Shown here piece by piece: positions 1 through 9,895 of a stretch of 64,000 nucleotides of DNA (positions are counted from its first letter, which is position 1; every line of letters begins with the position of its first letter). The DNA is from Protopterus annectens. Lineage: Eukaryota > Chordata > Ceratodontiformes > Protopteridae. A program made the position numbers and the translations under genes. Location of the stretch: contig NC_056740.1 of the NCBI RefSeq assembly GCF_019279795.1, positions 232,224,297-232,288,296 on the forward strand. Reading direction: 5' to 3'. The notes under the pieces are model-generated. The model saw only the letters and a list, made by a program, of their open reading frames with translations, did not search any database and had not been told where the DNA came from.

Positions 1-1116
1 CTACTAGCATTACATGCTATTTGGCATTTGCTAACTAAAGTACAAAATCTTAGGCTGGGAGAATGAGGGTTTCATGTAGAAAAAATGGGTCCAAGGAAGA
101 AAGGACAGCAGGTAGCAAGGGCTGGTTTACATACTGCAAGAGACTGGGGTGGATGGGACCTTATACACTTATTAAACACTGCCTTTCAGCATTGTTCACT
201 GGATCAGGATTGATACAATTAGAGAGGAAAATGGAAAGATTAGAGTAAGCAGTGGGGATGGTAATGAAGGGAAAGAAGAGAAAGAAGTAGTGAGATGGAA
301 TATTTCATACAGGAGAGCCAGACTAGCCTGATATATTAAGAAGATATGAGATACAGGTAAGCCATGGGAACCTACTGCAGGGGCAATGTTAGATGAGATA
401 TATGGTGGGTCCATCAACCAGATGAAAAGAACATGATGATATTCCATGTACTGCACTTTAATGATTCGTTTGGTAGAGGAAATATGAAATTTAGGTCCTT
501 TCAAAGCTTGAGAGAGTCTGGAGAAGTGGATGAAGGGGGTGGTAGCAACATTTACTGTTACAAGAATGTTGCCTGAAAAAAAAAGAAAAAAATAAGTCAT
601 TTTTAAATACGGGGCTTTGGGAAGCCACTAGGAATCACAGGTTAAAAAGCAGAGAGAAGGGATTGACATATTCAGATATTGTAAGCCATATTAGTAAGCT
701 ACTACATGGCTATTACAAATGAAAAAGCTACGAAAAGAGGGAGTATGTGAAAAGGCAAGCAGAGTAAGCTGGGGAGGACTGTCGAAAGGAATGGAGACGT
801 GCAGAAGTGGCATAACAAATGCACAAGTATGGTCTTGCAGAGGTGCTTTCAGCTGCAAGATTAATGAATGAAAGGCAGATGCTAGACAGCAGGTGCTGGA
901 GGTATGAGAACAAAGGAACAGGAATATAACTTATCTTTCAACAGCTGTTTCAAGAGCAGTCCTAGAAGAAATGAGACATTTTATTTTTTTAAGCCAGTCA
1001 TGCAAACTCATTCTGCATCTGTGGGGTAGCAGACAAGAAGTCATTTTGGTCAGAACAAGAAAAATATTTTGTTTTTGTGTGGAGTTCATAGGTTAAATAC
1101 AGGATTCTAGTACTGG
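1..1116. other. Unannotated AT-rich DNA
   Basis: No gene is supported here. The short open frames have no recognisable domain and no codon structure. The stretch is purine-rich on the plus strand and probably consists of decayed repeats or non-coding intronic or intergenic DNA. Confidence 0.5.
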
Positions 1117-1500
1117 AAAAGAAAAAAAAAGGAGAACAAGTCCCTTAAGGGAGCAGTTTTAAGGGTCCTGAACAGTATGGTCAAGAGAAAAAAGTTAGTT
1201 TCTGCAGCAGGATTGGGGAATTCCTAACCTTTTATGATGTAAGAGTAGGGCGAGAGAAGACAAAGTATTCTGTACATCCAATATGATACATATAGATAGA
1301 AACATGAGGGGTAAGTTACAGATCAATAAGTCATTTTAGGTATGAAGTACTCTTGCATAATTCAAGAGGGTTTTACAGTTTGTAAAGATGAGTGGGGAAT
1401 TAATGAGGTACATTATGGCATCTGGTAAGGAAGTTAGGGGGAATTGGTGTGAGAATAAATTTATATTATTGTTGTTATTATTATTATTATTACTATTGTT
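1117..1500. repeat. Interspersed repeat, copy 1, ending in (TTA)n
   Basis: This segment aligns along its length to 8,829-9,240 in the same orientation. Shared blocks include 'gagagaagacaaag', 'gggaattaatgaggt' and 'cataattca'. Both copies end in an imperfect TTA/TTG array (here about 1,465-1,535). Divergence is substantial, so this is an old dispersed family. No coding capacity was seen and the class is unknown. Confidence 0.7.
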
Positions 1501-1554
1501 GATGTTGTTTTTATTACTACTATTATTGTTATAACCAAAAACAACTCCAACAGT

Positions 1555-1790
1555 ATAAGGCAAAAAAAGGAACCACAACGTGGAGCAATATCACTCAAAT
1601 AACTCTTTATTTAATGATTATTTAGATATAATTAAAACAATAAAAAAATGCTTTTGTCCAAACCAAGTACTGGACTTCCTCAGAAATAACATCAAGTGCA
1701 CTCTTGCATGTTTAAATAAACTAGCGTCTATCACGTGCCTGAATCTAAAGACACAAACCCTCTTTGTACTTAAAAAATAGCTTATTTAAT
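1555..1790 (-). repeat. Inverted PLE terminal repeat (pseudo-LTR) with decayed hammerhead motif
   Basis: Read on the minus strand, this matches the PLE tail at about 4,040-4,215. Shared features are a 'tttatttaaacatgc' block, 'cacttgatgttatttctgagg' against 'tacttgatggtatttctgaag', and the hammerhead stem II around 1,655-1,676. The core CUGANGA is kept (complement of 1,677-1,683), but the GAAA box reads AAAA here, so ribozyme activity is probably lost. Confidence 0.75.
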
Positions 1791-2574
1791 CAACTACATA
1801 GAAACATGAAAATGTTTAAAATATTGTTGGATGTCTTATAAAAGAAAAGGAAGAGAAGTACCTTTATTCCTAACTCAAATGCTTTGCTACAAATTTTTGA
1901 AAAAGGAAGTGAAAAGATATATATATATAAATACTACTAGTAATAGTAGTAATAGAATGGTCAACCTCTCCTAAAAAGAAAGGAATGAATTATTGGCTTT
2001 ATCTAATGATTCTATGGTGAGAACTATGATACCCTACATAGGGGGAGGAAAAGTAATTTTTGACACCATTGACTACATTTCAAACGTGTGAAGCTTTACA
2101 GGACACTGAGAAATATACTATAGTGTCAATTAATGAGAGTAACACTGATTATAATAAAATAGACATGCTTACAGATGATTGGCTATGAGAAGATATTATT
2201 CCTAGTATTTACAATTTATATTTCCATAATTTTCTAACAGTAATCCTCTGGTCCCAAGTATTTTTGGAATCCTCAAAGTATATAAGAATATTTTGAGCAT
2301 CCCATTCAGACTCACTGTGGCAGCTGAAGGTTCCAAAACCTACCCTTTGGCAGTGTCTGTGCATAGAACTGTAAAGCATTTTTTTAGTAGAAAACTGATC
2401 ATCTCGAGGATCTGTAGGATTTCCTGGAAAGAATCCATGATGGCTGTGGAAGGAACATATTAGTTTACTCACCACTGACATCATTGATATTTTCCTGCAA
2501 CTCCCAAGGCATTTATTTAAGTTTGTTTCATGATGCATTGTAAGATTTGTGATTTTTTTTAACATCTTTAGAGA

Positions 2575-3065
2575 TTAACCTGCTTATGGACCTGAAAGAA
2601 GTCATCTTGAATGATACTTTTGTATATTCTGAAGAGTAAGTCTATAAGCAGGTTAAGGGATTAGTGATGGGAGGCAGCATGTGCCACAATACACGTGAAT
2701 ATGATGATGTGAAGCTCTGTGAATAAATATGTTTTTATACCTTAGGTATTTAGATGATATATTTATTTTATCAAAGGACCAGATCACACTGATACCAGAA
2801 CTTATGGAATTTTTAAATGGTTCTACTAATTTCCTCAGCTTCACTTATTCACATAATGTGAAAGAAATTTGTTAATTGGCTGTCTCTATTCTAAAGGAGA
2901 ATGGGAGGTTTGTATCTAATTTACAGAGAAAACCAACATTATCTAACAGTTACTTACATTTCACCAGTTATCACTCTTCTTTTTGCAAGCATAGCTTAGC
3001 AAAGGGGCAGTTTGTAAGGCTGGCAAGAATAATTTCCAGGACAGAGCTCTTTTTAGAGTTAAAAA
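2575..3065 (+). pseudogene. PLE reverse transcriptase remnant
   Basis: Translated with frame changes, this stretch gives the PLE RT order. First comes a 'QVKGLVMGGSM' block near 2,650 (family pattern Q-x-x-G-x-x-MG). Next is 'RYLDDIFI' near 2,750, the YxDD catalytic box. Then 'NWLSLF..NGRFVSNLQRKPTLSNSYLHFTSYH' spans about 2,872-2,975 (family: the 'YRKPTDrN..LhY.SyHp' block), followed by 'GQFVRLARI' near 3,005. At least two stops and shifts interrupt the frame. The YxDD box itself is still legible. It lies upstream of the endonuclease remnant, as expected for Penelope. Confidence 0.8.
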
Positions 3066-3489
3066 TAAATTAGAGAATATGTTCTTGGAGATGGGTTATC
3101 TTTGTGAACTTATTACCAATATTAGTGCTGAAGTTGCTAATGGATGGAAAGACAAATATAAAATCATTATTAGGTATAGGGTTAAAATGGGTTACAGGGT
3201 TAGAGCCCAATACTAATAACAAAGATATGCTTGAAAGGACAATGGCTTTACAACACAGTATTGATTCAGTACTTATTAAAAATATTATTTGGATTAATTG
3301 GAATATTTTCAAAACAGATGTGCATTTATTTGGATTACTTAGTGCAAACCTAAAGTTTGTATACAAGAATGGTATGAACTTAAATATTTTGAGAAGCAAA
3401 GAGGATGTGTACCTTATGGAGCCACAGATAGAAAGAAAAATATGGCTAATCAAAGTGTGGATACTGTAAGCAATGTACATTCATTTTAA

Positions 3490-3815
3490 CAGGTGAAGTG
3501 TTAATATTGGAGAATGGCTTGAAATATGTGGTGCATCCATGCCAGGGCAACTACAGAGCTAGTGGAATGGTATACCTAGCAACCTCTTGTGGTTGCAAAG
3601 CATTTACTGTAGGGAAAACAAAAAGGCCTTATGTGAAAGAATCTGTGAACATTGTTATGGTATTATTAAAAAGAGTTCTAGCAATGTCCTATACAAGCAC
3701 AACATAATTTGTTCCACATGGAGGAGATTTAATTTTCTTATAACAGAAAAAGTGCCTAAGGACTCTAGGGGTGGGCAGTGGGAAACCTACTTAGAATATA
3801 GGGAATTAATGTGGT
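3490..3815 (+). pseudogene. PLE GIY-YIG endonuclease remnant
   Basis: Two overlapping frames together read 'GMVYLATSCGCKAFTVGKTKRPYVKE' then 'RICEHCYGI'. This matches the Penelope GIY-YIG module (hydrophobic-x-YL-x-x-C-x-C-x-x-x-Y-hydrophobic-G-K-T-x-R at the active site). The YIG tyrosine appears replaced ('FTVG') and a frameshift lies near 3,640, so it is non-functional. In Penelope elements this domain nicks target DNA to prime reverse transcription. Confidence 0.8.
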
Positions 3816-4089
3816 AGTTGAAGTTGGATGCCACTAGTCCTCCGGTTTGAATGAACACCTCTCAATATTACCAATACTTAAAATGCACTTGGCTAAGTTA
3901 TGATATATGTAGGTATGAAGGTATTAATTTTGCATTAATTTTATATGACTCAACCATATTTTAAAAATGTTCATATTTCTATGTAATTAATTAAATAAGC
4001 TATATTTTTAAATATGAAGGGGATTTGCATTGTTAAGATTCAGACACATGAAATACTCTAATTTATTTAAACATGCTTGAGTATACTTG

Positions 4090-4160
4090 ATGGTATTTCT
4101 GAAGAAGTCCAGTACATGGTCTGGATGAAAGCATGTTTTTCCCTTTTTTTAAATAAAGCG
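4090..4160 (+). ncRNA. Hammerhead ribozyme motif in PLE tail
   Basis: The core CTGAAGA sits at 4,099-4,105. It is followed by stem II GTCCAG (4,107-4,112) pairing with CTGGAT (4,121-4,126) across an 8-nt loop, then GAAA at 4,127-4,130. A weak stem I can form between TATTT just before the core and AAATA near 4,150. Minimal hammerheads in PLE pseudo-LTRs are established knowledge. Whether this copy cleaves is unknown because stem III looks very short. Confidence 0.72.
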
Positions 4161-4215
4161 GAATTACTTGTTTAATGTTGGTCCTGGTTGTGATTCCTGT
4201 TTCCACCTGATGCTA

Positions 4216-4772
4216 ATAGAGTTGTTTTTGGTTACACATTTTTGCTTTCCTTTGGTGGACGTCTTGTGTGAATTGTTATTATCATCTCAGAGGAAGGTTG
4301 AACCAACAAGGATCACTCGTCTGGGAAAATCAAATGTTCTAGGTCAGTCATTATGTTGTTATTATAATACACAACACTGAAAAGTAATTTATTTTGCTTC
4401 CATATTTGAAGTCTACATATTGAGTTAAGGTAAACCACTAAATGTACATACATCCACAATTTTGCTTTAACAACTGCCCTGATGGCTGCTAAATGAGCAA
4501 TAAAAAGTATATAAATAAAAAAGAAACTATATAAAATGTCAACTGCTCATTCAGTGATTTGGGCTCAATCATTCAGGTGTATCAATAAAACAATTTGATC
4601 CAACAACTGAATATCCATCAAGGTATGCATATGTATGTATGTGGATGGACTTATAATGAACTAGGAATGCCATGTAATACATTTTGCATCCATTTCAAGA
4701 CTGCACAATTTGAATAAAATGTTTTTTGGCACTATTATCATTCTTACCAGGCAGCCCATCAATAAACTGGGA
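4216..4772. other. Unannotated AT-rich DNA
   Basis: Nothing recognisable beyond short AT-rich runs and a small 'atgtatgtatgt' array near 4,630. No gene or clear repeat boundary was seen. Confidence 0.45.
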
Positions 4773-4781
4773 CTCCTATAT

Positions 4782-5049
4782 GGGTCTATATTATATGAAT
4801 GAAAGTTCATACAAGGAAATGCAATAATGAGCGAAACTCCCGGACATGGAGGTGTGTATTGTGGGATCACAGTACAGTGAAGATTAGAGTTTTTGCCCTT
4901 TCCTCACTGTAGTGCGATCTTGAAGTTAGAATAAATATTTAGTGAGATGGGGGGGGCGTGCAGCCCTCCACAATATTGTTTTTGATGTCTGGGATATTCG
5001 CTCATTGAGTGTTAACTTATATGAACTTTCGTTCATATAATATAGACCC
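4782..5049. mobile_element. 268-bp MITE with long terminal inverted repeats and 9-bp target duplication
   Basis: The ends GGGTCTATATTATATGAA (left) and its inverted copy (right) extend imperfectly for about 70 bp on each side, including a shared 'aatgagcgaa' block. Both sides are flanked by CTCCTATAT (4,773-4,781 and 5,050-5,058). An 8-9 bp duplication fits hAT-, P- or Merlin-type mobilisation; which one is undecided. The interior shares 'tgtagtgcgatct', a G-run and the following hairpin with the MITE at 16,437-16,735. It has no coding capacity. Confidence 0.8.
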
Positions 5050-5129
5050 CTCCTATATAGTTATAAACCCTCTGCTTCACAAACGCAGCCAAAAAATAAC
5101 ATAACTTCATTTTATCTACTACCTACACT

Positions 5130-6290
5130 CCTTTATACCTCACCTATATGTACTAATTTTCAAACTACTGTACTGACCAAGCTTGAAGCTTGTTACAATA
5201 AGATTGCCAGACACCTCCCCTGCAAAAGCCACTACTGCATAGCCCTGAAACAACTCCAATGATTAGAATTACTGCAACACCTAACTTATACGCAGTTAAC
5301 CTCTGTTCATACACTCATATCTAACCCTGAAAAATGCCCCTCTCTAAGTAATGTCCTACACAGTATATACCACCTCATACACTACATTCCACTGACAAAT
5401 AACTGCTGCATACCAGCAAATCTAATACGTCTGCTGGAAACTCCCTTTACTCCACCAACATATGGAACTATGGAATAAATTACCAACCCATCTAAGGAAA
5501 ACTAACAAACTACATAATTTCAAACCATACTTAAGGCAACTCCTGGCTGACTCATGGCTATGCTAATACTCCACACCCGGGTAACTTAATAGACTAACCA
5601 ATTTTCCACTCCATAAGTCTGTTAGATGCCTTTTACAAAATTACAAAAAGTCAAGAAGCAACACTTATCTTTCTCTACCCTGAATCCCTGCCTGTCACTC
5701 CCTTTTTCTTTCTACCTTCCATTTCCTGAATTACCCTACCCTCTGTCTTTCACCAAATTTTCCCCTACCCATCCTTCCCCTGTCCTCCACTCATTTACCC
5801 TCAGTATTTCATAACATTCCATGGCTCCATCTCCTTTTTCCTATCCACTTTCTCGTTCTCTCCACACTTTCACTCCAACCTTTACCTAGCATTTCACACT
5901 CATTAGTACTATAACGTAGTATGCTTCACCCCCCACACTTTTTTTCAGTCAAGTAAGACTACAATAAATTAACACTCTCAGTATATGTTTTACCTGATCA
6001 GTAAATCTTTGATAAGTTACCATTGCTAAATTTAATATATGGATCACTGTTCTTTCCACAATTACTTCTATTTGTAAAATTATGTATCCTCATAAAAATT
6101 ATATATTACTGTTTATGATGTATAAATGCACGATTTGCTTTAATGTATGACTGGACTATGTATCCATGTAAATATTATTGTTTTCTGTGTCTGAAGCTTT
6201 TCTCCCTAGGTCTCTGCTAAAAAGAGTATTTCTGCCCAGACAGACTAATTTGGTCAATATAAGCAATAAATAAATAAATAAATAAATACA
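5130..6290 (+). mobile_element. 5'-truncated L2-like LINE, RT C-terminus and 3' tail
   Basis: About 5,190-5,560 translates, with shifts, into a LINE RT C-terminal region: 'NKIARHLPCK', 'LKQLQ.LELLQHLTYTQL' and 'TYGTME.ITNPSKEN', resembling the L2/CR1 'LQWLPL..R..' and 'LWNSLP..LR' blocks. It is followed by a pyrimidine-rich 3' region. The end, 'tctctgctaaaaagagtatttctgcccagacagac', precedes an (AAAT)n tail at 6,266-6,290, a typical L2-type 3' end. The coding part is full of stops. The assignment of 5,600-6,180 to the same insertion is inferred. Confidence 0.6.
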
Positions 6291-6599
6291 TGCTGATATA
6301 CATACATACATAAAAGGAATATGCCTAATAAAACATAGTAGCAAGCAGCTCTGCTTTAAGCCATTCTGTAAATGATTGTATTCTAGCATGCATTTCTGAA
6401 GTACAGCTGCTTTTAATTTTATTCTCCATGCCACTATGTTTTAGCTTTTGTTAAACACTTGTACATCATAATGAAATTTCTAAACTGTTTCTCATGGATG
6501 TTGTGCATGTTTCTCGTATTTGGCTTAGCAGCAGCACAGTAAGTTAAGACAATGAGATGTAAATGAGTTGTATCTTAATATAACCCACAGTAAGGTTTC

Positions 6600-6790
6600 C
6601 CACAACTGTGGCGTAATGTTTAAGATGTTTCCCTCACAGATATAAAGTACAGGGTTTGATTCTCACCTTTGAAGTAAATTGGCTATACTTCAAATGGGCC
6701 ATGAGGGTAGCTTATTATGTCACCAGCCAAACTTTATTTCAAGCATTCTTGACTACATGATTACCCAGGTAACACAAATTAAATAAATAA
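6600..6790 (+). mobile_element. tRNA-derived SINE, family A
   Basis: It has an A-box-like 'tggcgtaatgtttaagatg', 31 bp later a B-box-like 'agggtttgattctcacc', then a tRNA-unrelated body ('gaagtaaattggctatacttcaaatgggcca') and an A/AAAT-rich end. The same head and body occur at 23,370-23,510 (plus) and 28,195-28,325 (minus), which defines a family. Confidence 0.68.
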
Positions 6791-8828
6791 GATTTAGATT
6801 TATTAGTCAGTAGTTTAGGGAAGGAAAAAAAATAGATCAACAAACGTATCTTCTGCTGGTCACTTTAGATTTCTTCTCTTAAAAAAATAAACTGTGGCAG
6901 AAAATACTGCATTGAGCTTACTGACTAAATTTTACCACATTTCTGCTAAAGCAATGTTACATTTATCCAGCACCAGCTTACAGACCTAGATAATATTTAA
7001 ACAATGCACTTTGGCAGGATGTAGAAGGTGCTTTATTTCATCACGAGGGGCTCTGCCTAAACAGTTGATATTTTTCCCATAGCAATAGGAAATTCAAGTT
7101 ATGCTTGTATTTGCTAGCGTGTTGGAATGCTTGAAAAGAATAAATTAACCTATATAGCCTTTAGAAGGAATCTGAAACATTCCCAGCTGTACACCATAAC
7201 TTGAATTTCCACCTGAAGAAAGAAAGTTAACTCTTTTCAGTAGGTCAGAATTAAACTACACAAATAAATAAATCTTGGCACACTTCAGAGACAAATAGTT
7301 GATTTCAAACTTTAATTTTTGTGCTTATATATTAAGCAGATTGTTATGTATAACATTTGAGTATTATGCTAAAATGTAAAGCACAGCACATTTCAGTTAT
7401 TTAACTTGCTCAGTAACAGTAACTCATCAGTATATGGGTCCAAGGTTATGCAATTTGTGTGTTCTGTACCTTGGTGGTATATGTTAATGACATCTGTGGC
7501 TGTTCTTTATAAATCTATAGCATAAATATGAGTTAATTGCTATATTCAGTGCAAATCTATTGCATGTGTTTATATAAACTCTATGTTCAGAATACATCTG
7601 AGATGAAAGTTTATACAGCTTCTCTTTTTGTTAAAATGCAACTTGCCAGCTTTGGCAGTTGTGTGTTTAAAATGCTGAACTTCAAAAGCTATGGCTATTT
7701 TACATCATTGTAAAATTAAACAGATGGCAGTTATAGGACCTTTTATTCTTCACTTTCAACAGTTTCAGAGTATGTGTCAAGATGCTGCAGGTTTATCAGA
7801 GTGGAACTTGTAGTACCTTTATTTTTATTCCTATAATCAGTGCAGCTGAATTACTATGCAGAATACATTTGGTATCTCTCCATTCCAAATACTGATTTGT
7901 GCAAGTCACTTACTTGAATGTGTAAAACTCACTTGATTTAATTGTCTGTCCTCAGATTTTGAAATGGTGTTAAGATGTTACTACACATTCTCCTTTCCAG
8001 TGTAGATATTGTACAAGACCCCCCCCAACTTTCATAAAAAAGCAGTTGTCATTTAGCAAAGACATGTTTTTCTGCTATATGATCCAAACCCCATTACATA
8101 TCATCCTATGATGTACTTCTCCAAAGCAGGCCCTGCTGCTGTGGTTCAGTGATACATGTATGCTTCCATGTGCCCACCAACAGCAACCTACAGTAGAGGT
8201 GTTGCATAGAAGGACAGGTGATTTGCTCAGCACATTTTCTTTCCTGACTTTATTCCTGGCCCCAGCAGTTATCAGTTAGGCAGTGACCTGGGACACCACC
8301 TTTGCTCTCAGGAGGACTGAACCAGAACCAGTGCCAGCTGCTCATTTCCTCCCTCCCCAGAGTGAGTCCATCTAGGGCTGCGGTCACTTACCTGTCCTGG
8401 ATCATCTGCGTCACAGTCAGACCTTTACACCACAGCACCATGGTGCTGGCATCATGTATACCGTTTGTAGCCACTGACATTTGTGCTTCAGTTTGGCTGA
8501 ACTGCTGTGCATCTATTTGTCTGAAAATAATATTTTGCCTATTGTCTACAGTGAATCTGGTTTCCTCAGGATATTTTATCTCAAAAGTAATTGCTTTATA
8601 AAAAATTTGGTTTGTATTATTTCTGCTGTGCTATCTCAATATAACTGAATTTACTCTGATGGACATAAAACACCTTTAACAATGCCTAGTTTCTTCTCAT
8701 ATATGTTGTATTTGTCTTCTTATCAATTATCTAAGACACCCCACTGTTGTCCAGCAATTAAAATCTATCTATATCCATGGAGTAAATGTTTAGAACTAAT
8801 TAATTAAAGACAGGATGACTATTACTGC
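6791..8828. other. Unannotated AT-rich DNA with one small inverted repeat
   Basis: No gene is supported. The only structure I can name is a perfect 16-bp inverted repeat, GGAAATTCAAGTTATG (7,088-7,103) and its complement at 7,195-7,210, enclosing 91 bp. It could be a very short MITE remnant. The open frame at 8,302-8,601 has no recognisable domain. Confidence 0.45.
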
Positions 8829-9240
8829 AAAGAAGAAAAAACAGAAAAACTTACCATTAGGGAGCATTTTAAGGGTACTGAATAGTGTGGTCAGGAGCTA
8901 CAAGTCAGAGGGGAAGCATGAGTTTCTGCAGCAATACTGGGGTGATTCCTGGCCTTCTATGGAGTAGGAGTAGGGTGAGAGAAGACAAAGGATTATTTAG
9001 GTCCAATACGCTACATATAAGTGGAAGCATGAGGGGTAGTGCATAGAATGCATAGACAGGGATATTTTTTTTTGTTATGAAGAAACTTTGCATAATTCAT
9101 TAGGGTTTTATAATTTTTAAGGTTGAGAGGGGAATTAATGAGGTGTATCATGGCTTCTGGTAGGGAAGGTGGGAGGAATATTTGAGAGGGAAATGGATTA
9201 TATTATTTCTATTATTATTTTTATTATTATTATTATTACT
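8829..9240. repeat. Interspersed repeat, copy 2, ending in (TTA)n
   Basis: Second copy of the family seen at 1,117-1,500, same orientation, again ending in a TTA array (9,200-9,243). Shared words include 'gagagaagacaaag', 'ggggaattaatgaggtgtatcatggcttctggta' against 'ggggaattaatgaggtacattatggcatctggta', and 'tttctgcagca'. The 9,182-9,505 open frame that begins in the array is a by-product of it. Confidence 0.7.
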
Positions 9241-9539
9241 ACTACTGCATCATCATCACTGGAAGGTTGTCCCAACAAAGACTAGCAATAAAAAGGTAGA
9301 ATACTATAACAACTTTATTAACTACTGGGTTACAAATATAAACATGGTTAAAACTAACTATTTTCTAATCAAATTCTTAACATTGTATACTACCACATGC
9401 TTTATATTTAAAAAAACTTGCCTTAAAAGGTGGTACTTCAGGGACCTTCTGCAGGAAGTAACAAAATCAAACTCTCAAATTAAAGAAGGGAGCCTGAACT
9501 CTTGATTTAAGTCCTGAAAATAGCCAGTAGCCAATCCCC

Positions 9540-9895
9540 TGATAACCTAAGGGGTGCAACTGTAACATAGGATAATGTAGGATTCAAGGAGGTATTTCAG
9601 GTAAGTAGGACTCAGGTTGCCCAGAGCTCTGTACATCAAAAGAAAGACCTTAAATACAGATCAGACAGTAATTGTGAGTTAGTGCAGATCCAACAACAGA
9701 GGAGTAATATAATAGGAAGGTGAATTGCCTGATAATAATCTGACTATATAATTCTGCATCCTTCTCCAGACATGCTACGTCCTCATCTGAGAAGTAAACA
9801 GTATGGCAATAGTCCAGATAGGAAGATACCAATGCACAGCCAAGGATGGAATAAATTTGTGATTTGAGTAACACTCTTCAGATGGCTATTTTACT
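9540..9895 (-). pseudogene. L2-like LINE RT C-terminal fragment
   Basis: The minus strand translates as 'LVSSYLDYCHTVYFSDEDVAC', the 'SRLDYCNSL' block of L2-type RTs. After a frame change it continues as 'VFLLMYRALGNLSPTYLKYLL', matching the family's 'FK.L.L.YKAL....P.YL' block. It is truncated on both sides and broken by at least one frameshift. Orientation is opposite to the 5.1-6.3 kb LINE. Confidence 0.7.

Larger units (their letters stand above)
1555..4215 (+). mobile_element. Decayed Penelope-like element (PLE)
   Basis: The 3' half encodes remnants of a Penelope-type reverse transcriptase followed by a GIY-YIG endonuclease. It ends in a conserved tail carrying a hammerhead-ribozyme motif. 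An inverted copy of the same tail lies upstream at 1,555-1,790. Inverted or tandem terminal copies (pseudo-LTRs) and the RT then GIY-YIG order are known hallmarks of Penelope elements, and about 2.7 kb is a normal length. Multiple stops and frameshifts show the copy is dead. The interval 1,791-2,575 should correspond to the RT N-terminus, but I could not recognise it there and it may be replaced or deleted. Confidence 0.78.

Noticed and set aside
2209..2565. 118-codon minus-strand open frame
   Set aside because: Lies opposite the decayed PLE, lacks any recognisable domain, and shows no splice or start context.
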